64,000 nt of DNA from Moraxella oculi (lineage in GTDB: Bacteria; Pseudomonadota; Gammaproteobacteria; Pseudomonadales; Moraxellaceae). The stretch is from positions 1-64,000 of the forward strand of contig NZ_JAMBAQ010000003.1 in NCBI RefSeq assembly GCF_023336735.1, given 5' to 3'. The position numbers and the translations under genes are program-made. The notes under the pieces are model-generated. The model did not search any database, was not told where the DNA came from, and was given only the letters and a program-made list of their open reading frames with translations. Below, piece by piece: positions 8,505 to 16,143 of the stretch (within the stretch, counting starts at the first letter, position 1; each line of letters begins with the position of its first letter).

Positions 8505-9734
8505 CTATTTATAAATATTGGGGTATAAAATTGCATAATAATCTTCTAAGTTATCATCATCTATTTGATAAATATGAGTAATATCTTTGTTATTATAAAT
8601 TATAAAAGATAATAATAACAATATAAAACAAATTAATCCATAAAAATAACCTAAAAATCCATGATGCAATATCCAAGTTGTCAAAAATACACCAATAGGA
8701 ATAAATGTAATACAGCAAGCTAAAAATATAAATTCAAGGCTTGAACGAATATTTTTCGGTGTTGCCGTGCAACGAATATGTGTACTATTAATATTAAACA
8801 TCACAACCCCAATACCAATCATCATTAGTGCAGCACAAAAAATATAAAAATTATCTAAAATAGACAATAAAATACCGACCGCTACCAAAATAATGCTGCA
8901 TATAATATTATTATGATTGCCAATTTTTTTATTTAATATTTTTAAAAAATAAGCACTGCCAAATATCATACCAACACCAAAAAAACTTTCAGAAATACCT
9001 ACATAAAATGCAGATAGTTTAAACTTATTTGCTATATTATATGGAATGACATAAGCAATAATTGGTGTAATAATAAAATTAGCAATCAATGATACGAAAA
9101 CCATCGTTCTTTCAATGGGGTTTTTAAGCAGTATTTTAAAACCATTCTTGGATTTTTTTTCTAAGCTTTTCTGTAATATTATACTTTTTATACCATAAAA
9201 CAAAAAACCACTTATCAAGGAAAAAATAATACAAAAAATAATAATTTGATTGGTATCAAAATAATGTATGACAAATCCAGAGATGGCAGGAGAAAGTATG
9301 GTATTAATAGAATTAACAAAACCACGAATCTTAAATCCATTTGCTTTATCCTTATCATCGTATAAATCGTTAGTTAGGCTCGTTCCCAAAGGATTTAATA
9401 CAATTGTAAAAATAGAGCTAATAATAAAAACAATACCAAAAATAAAATAATTCTGAATAAAGGACAATACCAAAAAAGAAAATAAACAGAAAAAACAAAA
9501 GAGTAGTAATATTTTTTTACTATAAACAACAAATGTCTGTTGGCTACATAACCAAGAAAACAATAATAGTCCCAACACCTGACACACCCAAGAAATGCCA
9601 ATAAAAACCCCTAAATGTTGGGGATTGTTAAATACAGTAAGCATTAACCAAGCAAACAAAAAACCAATTGTTCTAATACTTGTATTCAGCACCGTTTCTG
9701 CAACTTGATAAACATAAAAATCCCTATGCTTCAT
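8505..9734 (-). CDS. MFS transporter, probable peptide or product exporter of the island
   Basis: This 409-residue protein is almost entirely hydrophobic, with about 12 membrane segments and the two-halves layout of the major facilitator superfamily. The longest frame reaches 9788, but the ATG at 9734 (MKHRDFYVYQVAE) has GGAAAAG just upstream and overlaps the end of the preceding gene by 11 bases, so it was preferred. The gene is extremely AT-rich compared with ileS, suggesting transfer. As last gene of an operon with a HExxH peptide-modifying enzyme, export of a modified peptide or self-resistance is the likely role. The substrate is not visible from sequence. Confidence 0.7.
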   Translation of the reverse strand: MKHRDFYVYQVAETVLNTSIRTIGFLFAWLMLTVFNNPQHLGVFIGISWVCQVLGLLLFSWLCSQQTFVVYSKKILLLFCFFCLFSFLVLSFIQNYFIFGIVFIISSIFTIVLNPLGTSLTNDLYDDKDKANGFKIRGFVNSINTILSPAISGFVIHYFDTNQIIIFCIIFSLISGFLFYGIKSIILQKSLEKKSKNGFKILLKNPIERTMVFVSLIANFIITPIIAYVIPYNIANKFKLSAFYVGISESFFGVGMIFGSAYFLKILNKKIGNHNNIICSIILVAVGILLSILDNFYIFCAALMMIGIGVVMFNINSTHIRCTATPKNIRSSLEFIFLACCITFIPIGVFLTTWILHHGFLGYFYGLICFILLLLSFIIYNNKDITHIYQIDDDNLEDYYAILYPNIYK

Positions 9735-10125
9735 TATCTTTTCCTTGTGGATATTTCTTGTGCACTTCATCAAGCATAGTAGCCGCATTCATTGCTCTTG
9801 TAAACCCACTAAATATTGCATTTTGTATCAATATTTCTTGAATTTTTTCTTTTGTAATACCAAACTTATAAGTAGCCAGCCCCTGAAATGACAATTGCCT
9901 TTCTGAACTACCCATAGCAATAAGTGCTGATGATGTTGCTATATGCCGTTCTTTAATGCTCAAAACACCTCTTTGATAAATATTTCCATAAATTGAATTA
10001 ATAAGCATTTCAACCAAATCTGGTGCTATAGGATATAAATCATCGTTTAGCCTTCTTACTGCATCGTCATTAAATCTTTGCATCAATTCAATGGTTTCTT
10101 TGGATAATTTATCTGTTAATTTCAT
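9724..10125 (-). CDS. Carboxymuconolactone decarboxylase-like protein
   Basis: This 133-residue alpha-helical protein resembles the PcaC branch of the carboxymuconolactone decarboxylase/AhpD fold: IATSSALIAMGS, then LATYKFGITKEKIQEILIQN (about 83-102) and SGFTRAMNAATMLDEV near the C-terminus. The CxxC redox pair of AhpD is absent. It lies between the HExxH enzyme and the exporter. Its start overlaps the frame-restored end of the upstream gene (stop at 10109-10111) and its own end overlaps the MFS start, a tightly coupled layout. A role in tailoring a peptide is inferred only from context. Confidence 0.6.
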   Translation of the reverse strand: MKLTDKLSKETIELMQRFNDDAVRRLNDDLYPIAPDLVEMLINSIYGNIYQRGVLSIKERHIATSSALIAMGSSERQLSFQGLATYKFGITKEKIQEILIQNAIFSGFTRAMNAATMLDEVHKKYPQGKDNEA

Positions 10126-11113
10126 TAGGCATATCCTTTAATTCTTTGTAACAATTCTCAATCATGGCACTTCCCAAATTCGTTAATTTTCCATTCTTGG
10201 AAATAACATCATAGCAAGCCAAAAATTGTTTCTTATTTTTCTTGATATGAGAAATCAGGTCATCATAAGAATATTGGGTATTTTTTTGATAATCTGATTA
10301 AAAAATCGTGCTATCCTATACAAAACAAAAGCTGCGTGATATATGCCATTCATGGTTCTTAAACCAGTTCTAAGGGGTGATGGATAATGCCCATCATCTG
10401 AATTAAGCATAACTTCATCGTGTATCATGACAGATAACAATATTTGATGAGCAGATTCGTGTACGATCTTATCTAAGATAAATAAATCATCTTTATCAAC
10501 AAAAATATCTTCATTGAAAAAAATACAGCCAAGTTTATCAAAGTCACTGCCAGAATAAACCATGTCTTGACTGTCTTTAAAATCTACACCAAACACATAT
10601 ATATCATCAACCATATTATCAATTTCCATATAAGTTTCAAAATCAATATCCTTAATAAAATTCATCAGATTATTAATTCTTAACTGATATTCATCAATTA
10701 AATTAACATTAATGGGTTTGCAGGAAAATTCATAAGCATCATCATTAATTTTATTAAACTGATTTAAGTACAGGTTGCTCACATCTCCTACACCAGAGAA
10801 AATTATTTTTTCTCTATTATAAAACGAAATAAATTGATCAAAAGAAATAAATACATCATTTATTTCATTGATATTATTTTTGGTAATTGATTTGACAAGG
10901 TGATGAACGAAGTGGAATAAGATACCTCCCAATATTGAGCGAGATTCCACAAACTCTATATTTTTGGCTATATTTTTCTTGAAATCTTTATCTAAAATTT
11001 CATCGCAAATATCTAACAAATAGTAAAAAGAATCGACAATCTTTTTCATTATTTGCACCACGCAATACAATTGCCAAAGATTGGTTTGGATTATAAATAG
11101 CATTAAAATTCAT
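10109..11113 (-). pseudogene. HExxH-type peptide beta-hydroxylase (RiPP-modifying enzyme), frameshifted
   Basis: The main open frame (10255-11103) encodes up to 282 residues with HESAH near residue 215, followed by YPSPLRTGLRTMNGIYHAAF. This pattern of a HExxH site followed by an (R)PL..G..HA.FV block matches the HEXXH 'mod' family (TIGR04267, now described as 2-oxoglutarate-dependent peptide beta-hydroxylases). The frame ends early after a run of seven A on the coding strand (plus-strand T-run 10281-10287). One extra A would add about 55 residues (QYSYDDLISHIKKNK... to the stop at 10109), ending four codons into the next gene. At the 5' end, ATG 11113 has a strong AAGGA site but is in another frame and joins the main frame only across an A5 run near 11046. 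Two indels therefore separate it from a full gene. Confidence 0.65.
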
Positions 11114-11143
11114 TAATCGTCCTTAATACTTCATCAATAAAAC

Positions 11144-11177
11144 AAAAAGACACCAGATTTTAACCCAGTGTCTTTTT
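11144..11177 (-). terminator. Terminator or attenuator between peptide gene and enzyme gene
   Basis: AAAAAGACAC and GTGTCTTTTT form a stem with a 14-base loop. On the minus strand the stem is followed by T-rich sequence (GTTTTATTG). It lies 11 bases after the stop of the 33-residue peptide gene and before the enzyme operon, a placement often used to make much more precursor than enzyme transcript. Confidence 0.7.
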
Positions 11178-11187
11178 TTGATTGGTA

Positions 11188-11289
11188 TTACTTCTTATCT
11201 TGATCTTTAACACCAATTGTCATGATTGTTTTGCAGTTTGACTGGTTTTTAAGTCCAACAACTTTGCTTAGATCTAATTGCTTTAACAT
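11188..11289 (-). CDS. Candidate RiPP precursor peptide, 33 residues
   Basis: This small gene encodes a 33-residue peptide: MLKQLDLSKVVGLKNQSNC (19 residues), then KTIMTIGVKDQDKK. AAGGA lies 7 bases upstream of the ATG, and a good promoter (11365-11393) precedes it. It is the first gene of the AT-rich minus-strand operon that continues with the HExxH enzyme. The N-terminal half (LDLSKVVGL) could be a helical leader; the tail has Asn, Asp and Cys residues that could be modified. The precursor role is inferred from size, position and partner genes; no family was recognised. Confidence 0.6.
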   Translation of the reverse strand: MLKQLDLSKVVGLKNQSNCKTIMTIGVKDQDKK

Positions 11290-11364
11290 AACACATTCCT
11301 TATATCAATGAAAAAGAAAAATAAGCACCATAAACCAAAATACCTCATTAGCCTATGGTTTCTT

Positions 11365-11393
11365 TATGCTAAATTAAAAAAACAAGATGTCAA
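11365..11393 (-). promoter_or_regulatory. Promoter of the candidate RiPP operon
   Basis: On the minus strand a perfect TTGACA (11388-11393) is followed after 16-17 bases by TAGCAT or AGCATA (11365-11371). The predicted leader of about 70 bases ends in the AAGGA ribosome site of the 33-residue peptide. It is the only strong promoter seen for the island. Confidence 0.6.
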
Positions 11394-11797
11394 GACTTTT
11401 ATGAAAATTATAATAATTTTCTATTAACATATTGTTTTTTAATATAATTTTCTAACATTTTACTCAAAAATAGGTGTCAGCAAGGCTTGCTTTTGTAATC
11501 AATCAGGCTTTCGGTCATAAAGACTGCTCTTAATGCTAAAAAATACTAAAAATAATAGTTTGTTTAAATAAAAAGGAATAATCTGCAAAAGTTCATGAAA
11601 AATAATTGTGATTAGAGATGTTGCTGTGATGGCGTTTATGACTGTGATGATTAGGTCAGTGATGCTTTTATGGGGTGTTGGCAGTACTTATGTAAAATTT
11701 TAGATAAATTTTTACAAAATGATAAAATCCACGGTATAATAATCCGATTTTGCTTTTAGAAAGTCATTACGACAAACAGATAATAAACGGAGTCATC
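11394..11797. other. AT-rich intergenic region between island and uraA
   Basis: About 400 bases with no supported gene. It is AT-rich near the island and gradually returns to local composition. It should hold the uraA promoter; TATAAT occurs at 11735-11740, a plausible -10 element. No repeat or RNA gene was recognised. Confidence 0.4.
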
Positions 11798-13117
11798 ATG
11801 AACTGGTTTCCAAAATACCGCCCTTATACAGGGAATCTTGACACCACGCCTGTAGCAACAAACGAATACCTACCTTTTACCCAAAGTGCGATTCTTGGCA
11901 TTCAGCATGTGCTGGCGATGTTTGGGGCAACGGTTTTGGCACCGATTTTGATGGGTTTTGATGCCAATCTTGCCATCATGATGAGTGGGATTTGTACGAT
12001 TTTGTTCTTTTTGATGACAGGTGGGCGTGTGCCAAGCTATTTGGGTTCGTCTTTTGCCTTTATTGGGGTGGTGGCAGCAGCGACCGCTCACGCCACAGGC
12101 TCTGGACCCAATCCGAATCTTGGCGTGGCATTGGGCGGCATCATTGCTTGTGGTATTTTGTATGCAGTGATTGGTTTTTTGGTGATGGCGACGGGTACCA
12201 GATGGATTGAAAAGCTGATGCCGCCTGTGGTTACCGGTGCGGTGGTGATGATTATTGGGTTAAATCTTGCTCCTGTGACTGTCGCATCTGTTGCTGGTAA
12301 GCCATTTGAATTGTGGATGACTTTAATCACGGTGCTTTGCATGGGTATGATTGCGGTGTTTGCAAGAGGGTTCATGCAGCGTTTGTTGTTATTACTTGGT
12401 TTGGTGCTTGCCTATGTGATTTATGCGGTCGTCTCGAACGGTTTTGGGTTGGGCACACCCATTGATTTTGCTAAGATTGGTGAGGCCGCTTGGTTTGGCA
12501 TACCAAATTTTAGCTCGCCCATATTTGATACCAATGCCATGCTCATCATCGCTCCAGTGGCGTTCATTTTGGTGGCAGAAAACTTGGGTCATATCAAGGC
12601 GGTCGGTGCGATGACTGGGCAAAATCTGACACCTTATTTAGGGCGTGCGTTCGTTGCTGATGGGATTGCTACCTCCTTATCAGCAGGTGTTGGCGGTACA
12701 GGCATGACCACCTATGGGGAAAATATCGGTGTGATGGCGGTAACACGAGTTTATTCAACCATCATCTTTGTCGTGGCAGGCGTGTTTGCCATATTTTTGG
12801 GTCTTTCACCAAAGTTTGGTGCGTTGATTCAGACCATACCATCTGCTGTACTGACAGGGGCGTCCATCGTTGTTTTTGGTCTGATTACTGTGGCAGGAGC
12901 AAAGATTTGGATTGATAATAAAGTCAATTTTGCTAACAATAAAAACCTCATGGTCGCAGCCGTTACCATCATTTTGGGTACGGGAAATTTTGGGCTGATG
13001 ATTGGAGAGTTTGACTTGGGTGGTATTGGTACAGCGACTTTTGTAGCGATTGTGCTCAATTGGTTTTTGGGATTAAAACAAGGTGATGAAAATAACACCC
13101 AAGAACACACTGTGTAA
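11798..13117 (+). CDS. uraA: Uracil/xanthine permease (NCS2 family)
   Basis: This 439-residue inner-membrane transporter has about 14 hydrophobic segments and NCS2 signatures: GIQHVLAMFGATVLAP (about 32-47), the substrate-site AENLGHIKAVG and the following GGTGMTTYGENIG (about 283-295). It most likely imports uracil by proton symport; xanthine or other bases are possible. The frame opens at 11750, but the ATG at 11798 is preceded by GGAG and gives the usual length. Confidence 0.85.
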   Translation: MNWFPKYRPYTGNLDTTPVATNEYLPFTQSAILGIQHVLAMFGATVLAPILMGFDANLAIMMSGICTILFFLMTGGRVPSYLGSSFAFIGVVAAATAHATGSGPNPNLGVALGGIIACGILYAVIGFLVMATGTRWIEKLMPPVVTGAVVMIIGLNLAPVTVASVAGKPFELWMTLITVLCMGMIAVFARGFMQRLLLLLGLVLAYVIYAVVSNGFGLGTPIDFAKIGEAAWFGIPNFSSPIFDTNAMLIIAPVAFILVAENLGHIKAVGAMTGQNLTPYLGRAFVADGIATSLSAGVGGTGMTTYGENIGVMAVTRVYSTIIFVVAGVFAIFLGLSPKFGALIQTIPSAVLTGASIVVFGLITVAGAKIWIDNKVNFANNKNLMVAAVTIILGTGNFGLMIGEFDLGGIGTATFVAIVLNWFLGLKQGDENNTQEHTV

Positions 13118-13176
13118 CACTTGATTGCCATTCGGTAAGTTTTGCTTAATAACATGTCAATAGGGTAAAATTGAGT

Positions 13177-13205
13177 TTGCATACACATTGCAAAGAGTTT
13201 ATAAT
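13177..13205 (+). promoter_or_regulatory. Promoter of the short transcript/leader upstream of agcS
   Basis: TTGCAT (13177-13182) and a perfect TATAAT (13200-13205) are spaced by 17 bases. Transcription would start near 13212, about 40 bases before a strong terminator hairpin, so the immediate product is a short RNA or an attenuated leader. Confidence 0.65.
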
Positions 13206-13211
13206 AACTTT

Positions 13212-13284
13212 ATGGCCATTACCGACGAATCAAGAAGCTTAAGGGTGATGAGCGACTTCTCCTTTTTGGTGGGTCGCTTTTTTA
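13212..13284 (+). ncRNA. Candidate attenuator leader or small RNA ahead of the alanine symporter gene
   Basis: The predicted RNA is about 70 bases. It ends in AGCGAC...GTCGCT followed by six T (13251-13284), a strong intrinsic terminator. The symporter start codon lies about 50 bases later with no second promoter obvious between. It could be a regulated attenuator (riboswitch-like or peptide-coupled, since an ATG at 13212 opens a 26-codon frame without a ribosome site) or an independent small RNA. No known riboswitch class was recognised. Confidence 0.4.
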
Positions 13285-13332
13285 TTGCTTGATTGGGTAG
13301 TGGTGTTTGATGATAACTATTTTGGAATGATC

Positions 13333-14832
13333 ATGTACGATAATCCTTTTTCTTGTATGTCGCAGCCGAGTTTTACTGAGGGTTTGCACTGTACCATTAA
13401 TACATTCAGCACCCCTTTATGGGATGTGCTTCTTTGGTTGCTTATTTTGGTAGGTTTGTTTTTTACGATTTTTTCAGGCTTTGCACAATTTCGCCTGTTT
13501 GGGCGTAGTGTGAAAACCATGTTGTCAAGTCGATCTGATCATGATGACCAGGGCATTTCAGCATTTCAGGCGTTTGCTACAGGTTTGGCAAGCCGTGTTG
13601 GTGTGGGTAATATTGCAGGTGTCGCACTTGCGATTGGCATTGGTGGGGCTGGTGCGGTTTTTTGGATGTGGTTGATTGCATTGATTGGTATGTGTTCGGC
13701 ATTGGCAGAATCAAGCCTTGCACAGCTGTTTAAAATTAAAGATGCTCATACAGGGCGTTTTCGTGGTGGTCCTGCTTATTATATTGAGCGAGGCTTGGGA
13801 CAAAAATGGCTGGGTTTGGTGTTTGCGTTGGCACTCATTGTCTGTTTTGGCTTTGTGTATCAGTCGATTCAGTCAAATACGATAACTTTATCCATTCAGT
13901 CAGCGATGGGCTGTGTGGGTGAGAATGATGCTTGTCAAAGTGATTGGTTGATTTACAAGCACATCGTAGGGGCAGGCTTGGTTATTTTGGCAGCACCAAT
14001 CATCTTTGGTGGTATTGCACGAGTATCAAAGATTGCTGAGATTGTTGTGCCAATCATGGCTGGCGTCTATTTGCTTGTGTCGCTTTTTATCATCGTCGCA
14101 CATCTTGGTGAGATTCCGAGTGTGATTGGGCTGATCTTTAATGAAGCTTTCACCTTTGAGGCAGCTGGTGGTGGATTCTTTGGTGGCATGGTGTCAATCG
14201 CAATGATGCAAGGTATTAAGCGTGGTCTTTATTCTAACGAAGCAGGACAAGGTTCAGCACCAAATGCAGCGGCAGCGGCAAGCGTGAAACACCCTGTAGA
14301 ACAGGGTACCATTCAAATGTTGGGTGTGTTCGTTGATACTTTAATTGTGTGTTCTTGTACTGCATTCGTCATTTTGCTTGCTCAACTACCGAATAATGCG
14401 GCCGATTTGTCAGGCGTGCAACTTACCCAAGCGGCATTGGAAAGTCATGTGGGTGGCTGGGGTCAGGGCTTCTTGGCATTCATCTTATTCATGTTTGCAT
14501 TTTCAACCATCATTGGCAACTATGCTTATGCTGAATCTAACATGCAATTCTTGAAAAATAATGCGGTTGTTTTGACAGTATTTAGAATTATTGTGTTAGG
14601 ATTTGTGTATTTTGGTGCGGTCACAAAAGTGGCGGTCGTATGGGACATGGGCGACCTAACAATGGGAATCATGGCGTTCATCAATTTGTTGGCCATTGTG
14701 CTTTTATCAAAATATGTGTTTGTTTTGGTCAAGGATTATGATAGACAGATTAAGGCAGGTATGACCAAGCCAGAATTTAAGCTTGATGATCACCCAGAAC
14801 TCAAAGCCAAGATTAAATCTGATGTTTGGTGA
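13333..14832 (+). CDS. Sodium:alanine symporter family protein
   Basis: This 499-residue inner-membrane protein of the AGCS family co-transports alanine or glycine with sodium. Family signatures include GLASRVGVGNIAGVALAIG (about 84-102), the adjacent FRGGPAYYIERGLG and NEAGQGSAPNAAAAA (about 305-320). The open frame extends to a TTG at 13285. ATG 13333 was chosen for the GGA 7 bases upstream; an ATG two codons earlier (13327) is an alternative. It follows a leader with a terminator that may regulate it. Confidence 0.85.
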   Translation: MYDNPFSCMSQPSFTEGLHCTINTFSTPLWDVLLWLLILVGLFFTIFSGFAQFRLFGRSVKTMLSSRSDHDDQGISAFQAFATGLASRVGVGNIAGVALAIGIGGAGAVFWMWLIALIGMCSALAESSLAQLFKIKDAHTGRFRGGPAYYIERGLGQKWLGLVFALALIVCFGFVYQSIQSNTITLSIQSAMGCVGENDACQSDWLIYKHIVGAGLVILAAPIIFGGIARVSKIAEIVVPIMAGVYLLVSLFIIVAHLGEIPSVIGLIFNEAFTFEAAGGGFFGGMVSIAMMQGIKRGLYSNEAGQGSAPNAAAAASVKHPVEQGTIQMLGVFVDTLIVCSCTAFVILLAQLPNNAADLSGVQLTQAALESHVGGWGQGFLAFILFMFAFSTIIGNYAYAESNMQFLKNNAVVLTVFRIIVLGFVYFGAVTKVAVVWDMGDLTMGIMAFINLLAIVLLSKYVFVLVKDYDRQIKAGMTKPEFKLDDHPELKAKIKSDVW

Positions 14833-14840
14833 GTGATGCC

Positions 14841-14873
14841 ATAAAAAACCTGCTTTAATGCAGTTTTTATGGT
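14841..14873 (+). terminator. Terminator after the alanine symporter gene
   Basis: CATAAAAAACCTGC and GCAGTTTTTATG pair around a short TTTAAT loop, with the T-run inside the right arm. It lies just after the stop codon at 14832 and could also serve the convergent ferredoxin gene. Confidence 0.65.
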
Positions 14874-14920
14874 TTAAGGACGCTAAACACTCTGTATTGG
14901 ACAAGATGTACTAAAATGTA

Positions 14921-15244
14921 TCAACGCTCTAAATATTGTATCTTGCCAGACACGCCATCCCATTTTTCATAGTCAGGCATAGGGTCTTTTTTCTCAGTAA
15001 TGTTTGTCCAAACTTGTGACAGCTCTTCATTAATGGCAAGATACTCTTCTTGACCTGCTGGAATTTCATCTTCGCTAAAAATCGCATTGGCAGGACATTC
15101 TGGTTCGCACAGAGCACAGTCGATGCACTCATCAGGATTGATGACAAGAAAATTTGGACCTTCGTAAAAACAGTCCACGGGGCAGACTTCTACGCAGTCA
15201 GTATATTTGCACAAAACACAGTTATCAGTTACAACAAAAGTCAT
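14921..15244 (-). CDS. fdxA: Seven-iron ferredoxin (3Fe-4S/4Fe-4S)
   Basis: This 107-residue acidic electron carrier has two cluster motifs: [17 protein letters not shown] (about 9-25) and [12 protein letters not shown] (about 40-51). The Cys spacing of the first motif with a long C-terminal tail is that of the Azotobacter/Pseudomonas FdxA group. It is monocistronic. The cytoplasmic redox partner cannot be told from context. Confidence 0.93.
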   Translation of the reverse strand: MTFVVTDNCVLCKYTDCVEVCPVDCFYEGPNFLVINPDECIDCALCEPECPANAIFSEDEIPAGQEEYLAINEELSQVWTNITEKKDPMPDYEKWDGVSGKIQYLER

Positions 15245-15408
15245 GAGAATACCTTTGGCTAAAATTGGCTAAGTGGCGAGATAAAACTTAAAAAGTCTAA
15301 AAACATGATGATGAATTCATGGCGTATATTTTAGCTTGTTTGATGAATTTTCTCAAATGAAACTATGACGTTTGGTATGCTAAAATGGAAAATCATTTAA
15401 AAAATAAA

Positions 15409-15437
15409 GAAGACCATCTTAAGGACGGTCTTCTTTA
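15409..15437. terminator. Bidirectional terminator-like hairpin
   Basis: GAAGACC (15409-15415) and GGTCTTC (15427-15433) form the core of a stem with an 11-base loop, flanked by AAATAAA on one side and TTTAT on the other. It lies downstream of the minus-strand gene ending at 15491 and would terminate it. Confidence 0.65.
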
Positions 15438-15490
15438 TCATGACACAGACTGATACTTGTCAAAGAATGCTAAAAGATGGCATTGAGATG

Positions 15491-15988
15491 TTAGCGAGTT
15501 TTAAGCTGTGCTTCTTTGGCAATGCGGTAACATTCTTCAATGTGATCAAAAGCGATTTTCTTAAAAATCATGTAACCGATACTGGCTGCGACCATTTGCC
15601 CTCCAAGAGGTATGTACTTGGCGACTTGTTTGCCAATGATGCGACCACCAAAACCCTGTACGGTCTTATTCACCACGCCACGAGTTGCCACTAGGCTACC
15701 GATGGCGATGATGCGGTCTTGGATGCTTTTTCTACGCAATGATTCACTCACATCACTGTTAGGGTCGGTCAGCTCTTGCAGACCAAATTTTTTGGTAATT
15801 TCTGGTAATAATTTAGACAGCATGCCAACATCAATCGCCACATCTAAAAATGGTATAGGAATGATGGCCACGCCAGCTGAGATTTTGGCACGAGATTTGG
15901 CAAGTGCTTGACATTCCAAGCGGATTTTTTCTAGGTTTTGAGCTGGATTAAAGTCTTTGGCGACGGGTTGGCTGATTGGCTTTAACAT
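15491..15988 (-). CDS. Conserved hypothetical membrane-associated protein (DUF697-like)
   Basis: This 165-residue protein has a basic helical N-terminus, a hydrophobic hairpin with AIIPIPFLDVAIDVGMLSKL (about 41-60), and a second pair of small-residue helices (about 95-145: IIAIGSLVATRG, IPLGGQMVAASIGYM). The PIP-F-D-A pattern followed by a helix and a Gly-rich hairpin resembles the DUF697 domain that sits after GTPase domains, but no GTPase is present here. Function is unknown. It is transcribed alone and ends at a clear hairpin. Confidence 0.6.
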   Translation of the reverse strand: MLKPISQPVAKDFNPAQNLEKIRLECQALAKSRAKISAGVAIIPIPFLDVAIDVGMLSKLLPEITKKFGLQELTDPNSDVSESLRRKSIQDRIIAIGSLVATRGVVNKTVQGFGGRIIGKQVAKYIPLGGQMVAASIGYMIFKKIAFDHIEECYRIAKEAQLKTR

Positions 15989-16143
15989 GGATAATCCTTA
16001 TTTTATGTGTGATGATGCACCACCAAGATATTCATGACAGTGCCTAAAATGTGTGTAGATTATAACAAGTTATTTGTCTTTATGTGTAGTGATTTGTAAA
16101 TGATTTGTGTCATGTCATGCGACTCTTGGCTTGGATAAAGCGA

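Noticed and set aside
10255-11103. Reading the HExxH frame as a complete 282-residue protein starting at 11103
   Set aside because: ATG 11103 has no ribosome site and the C-terminal extension in the next frame is clearly protein-like and abuts the downstream start codon; a frameshifted gene explains the sequence better.
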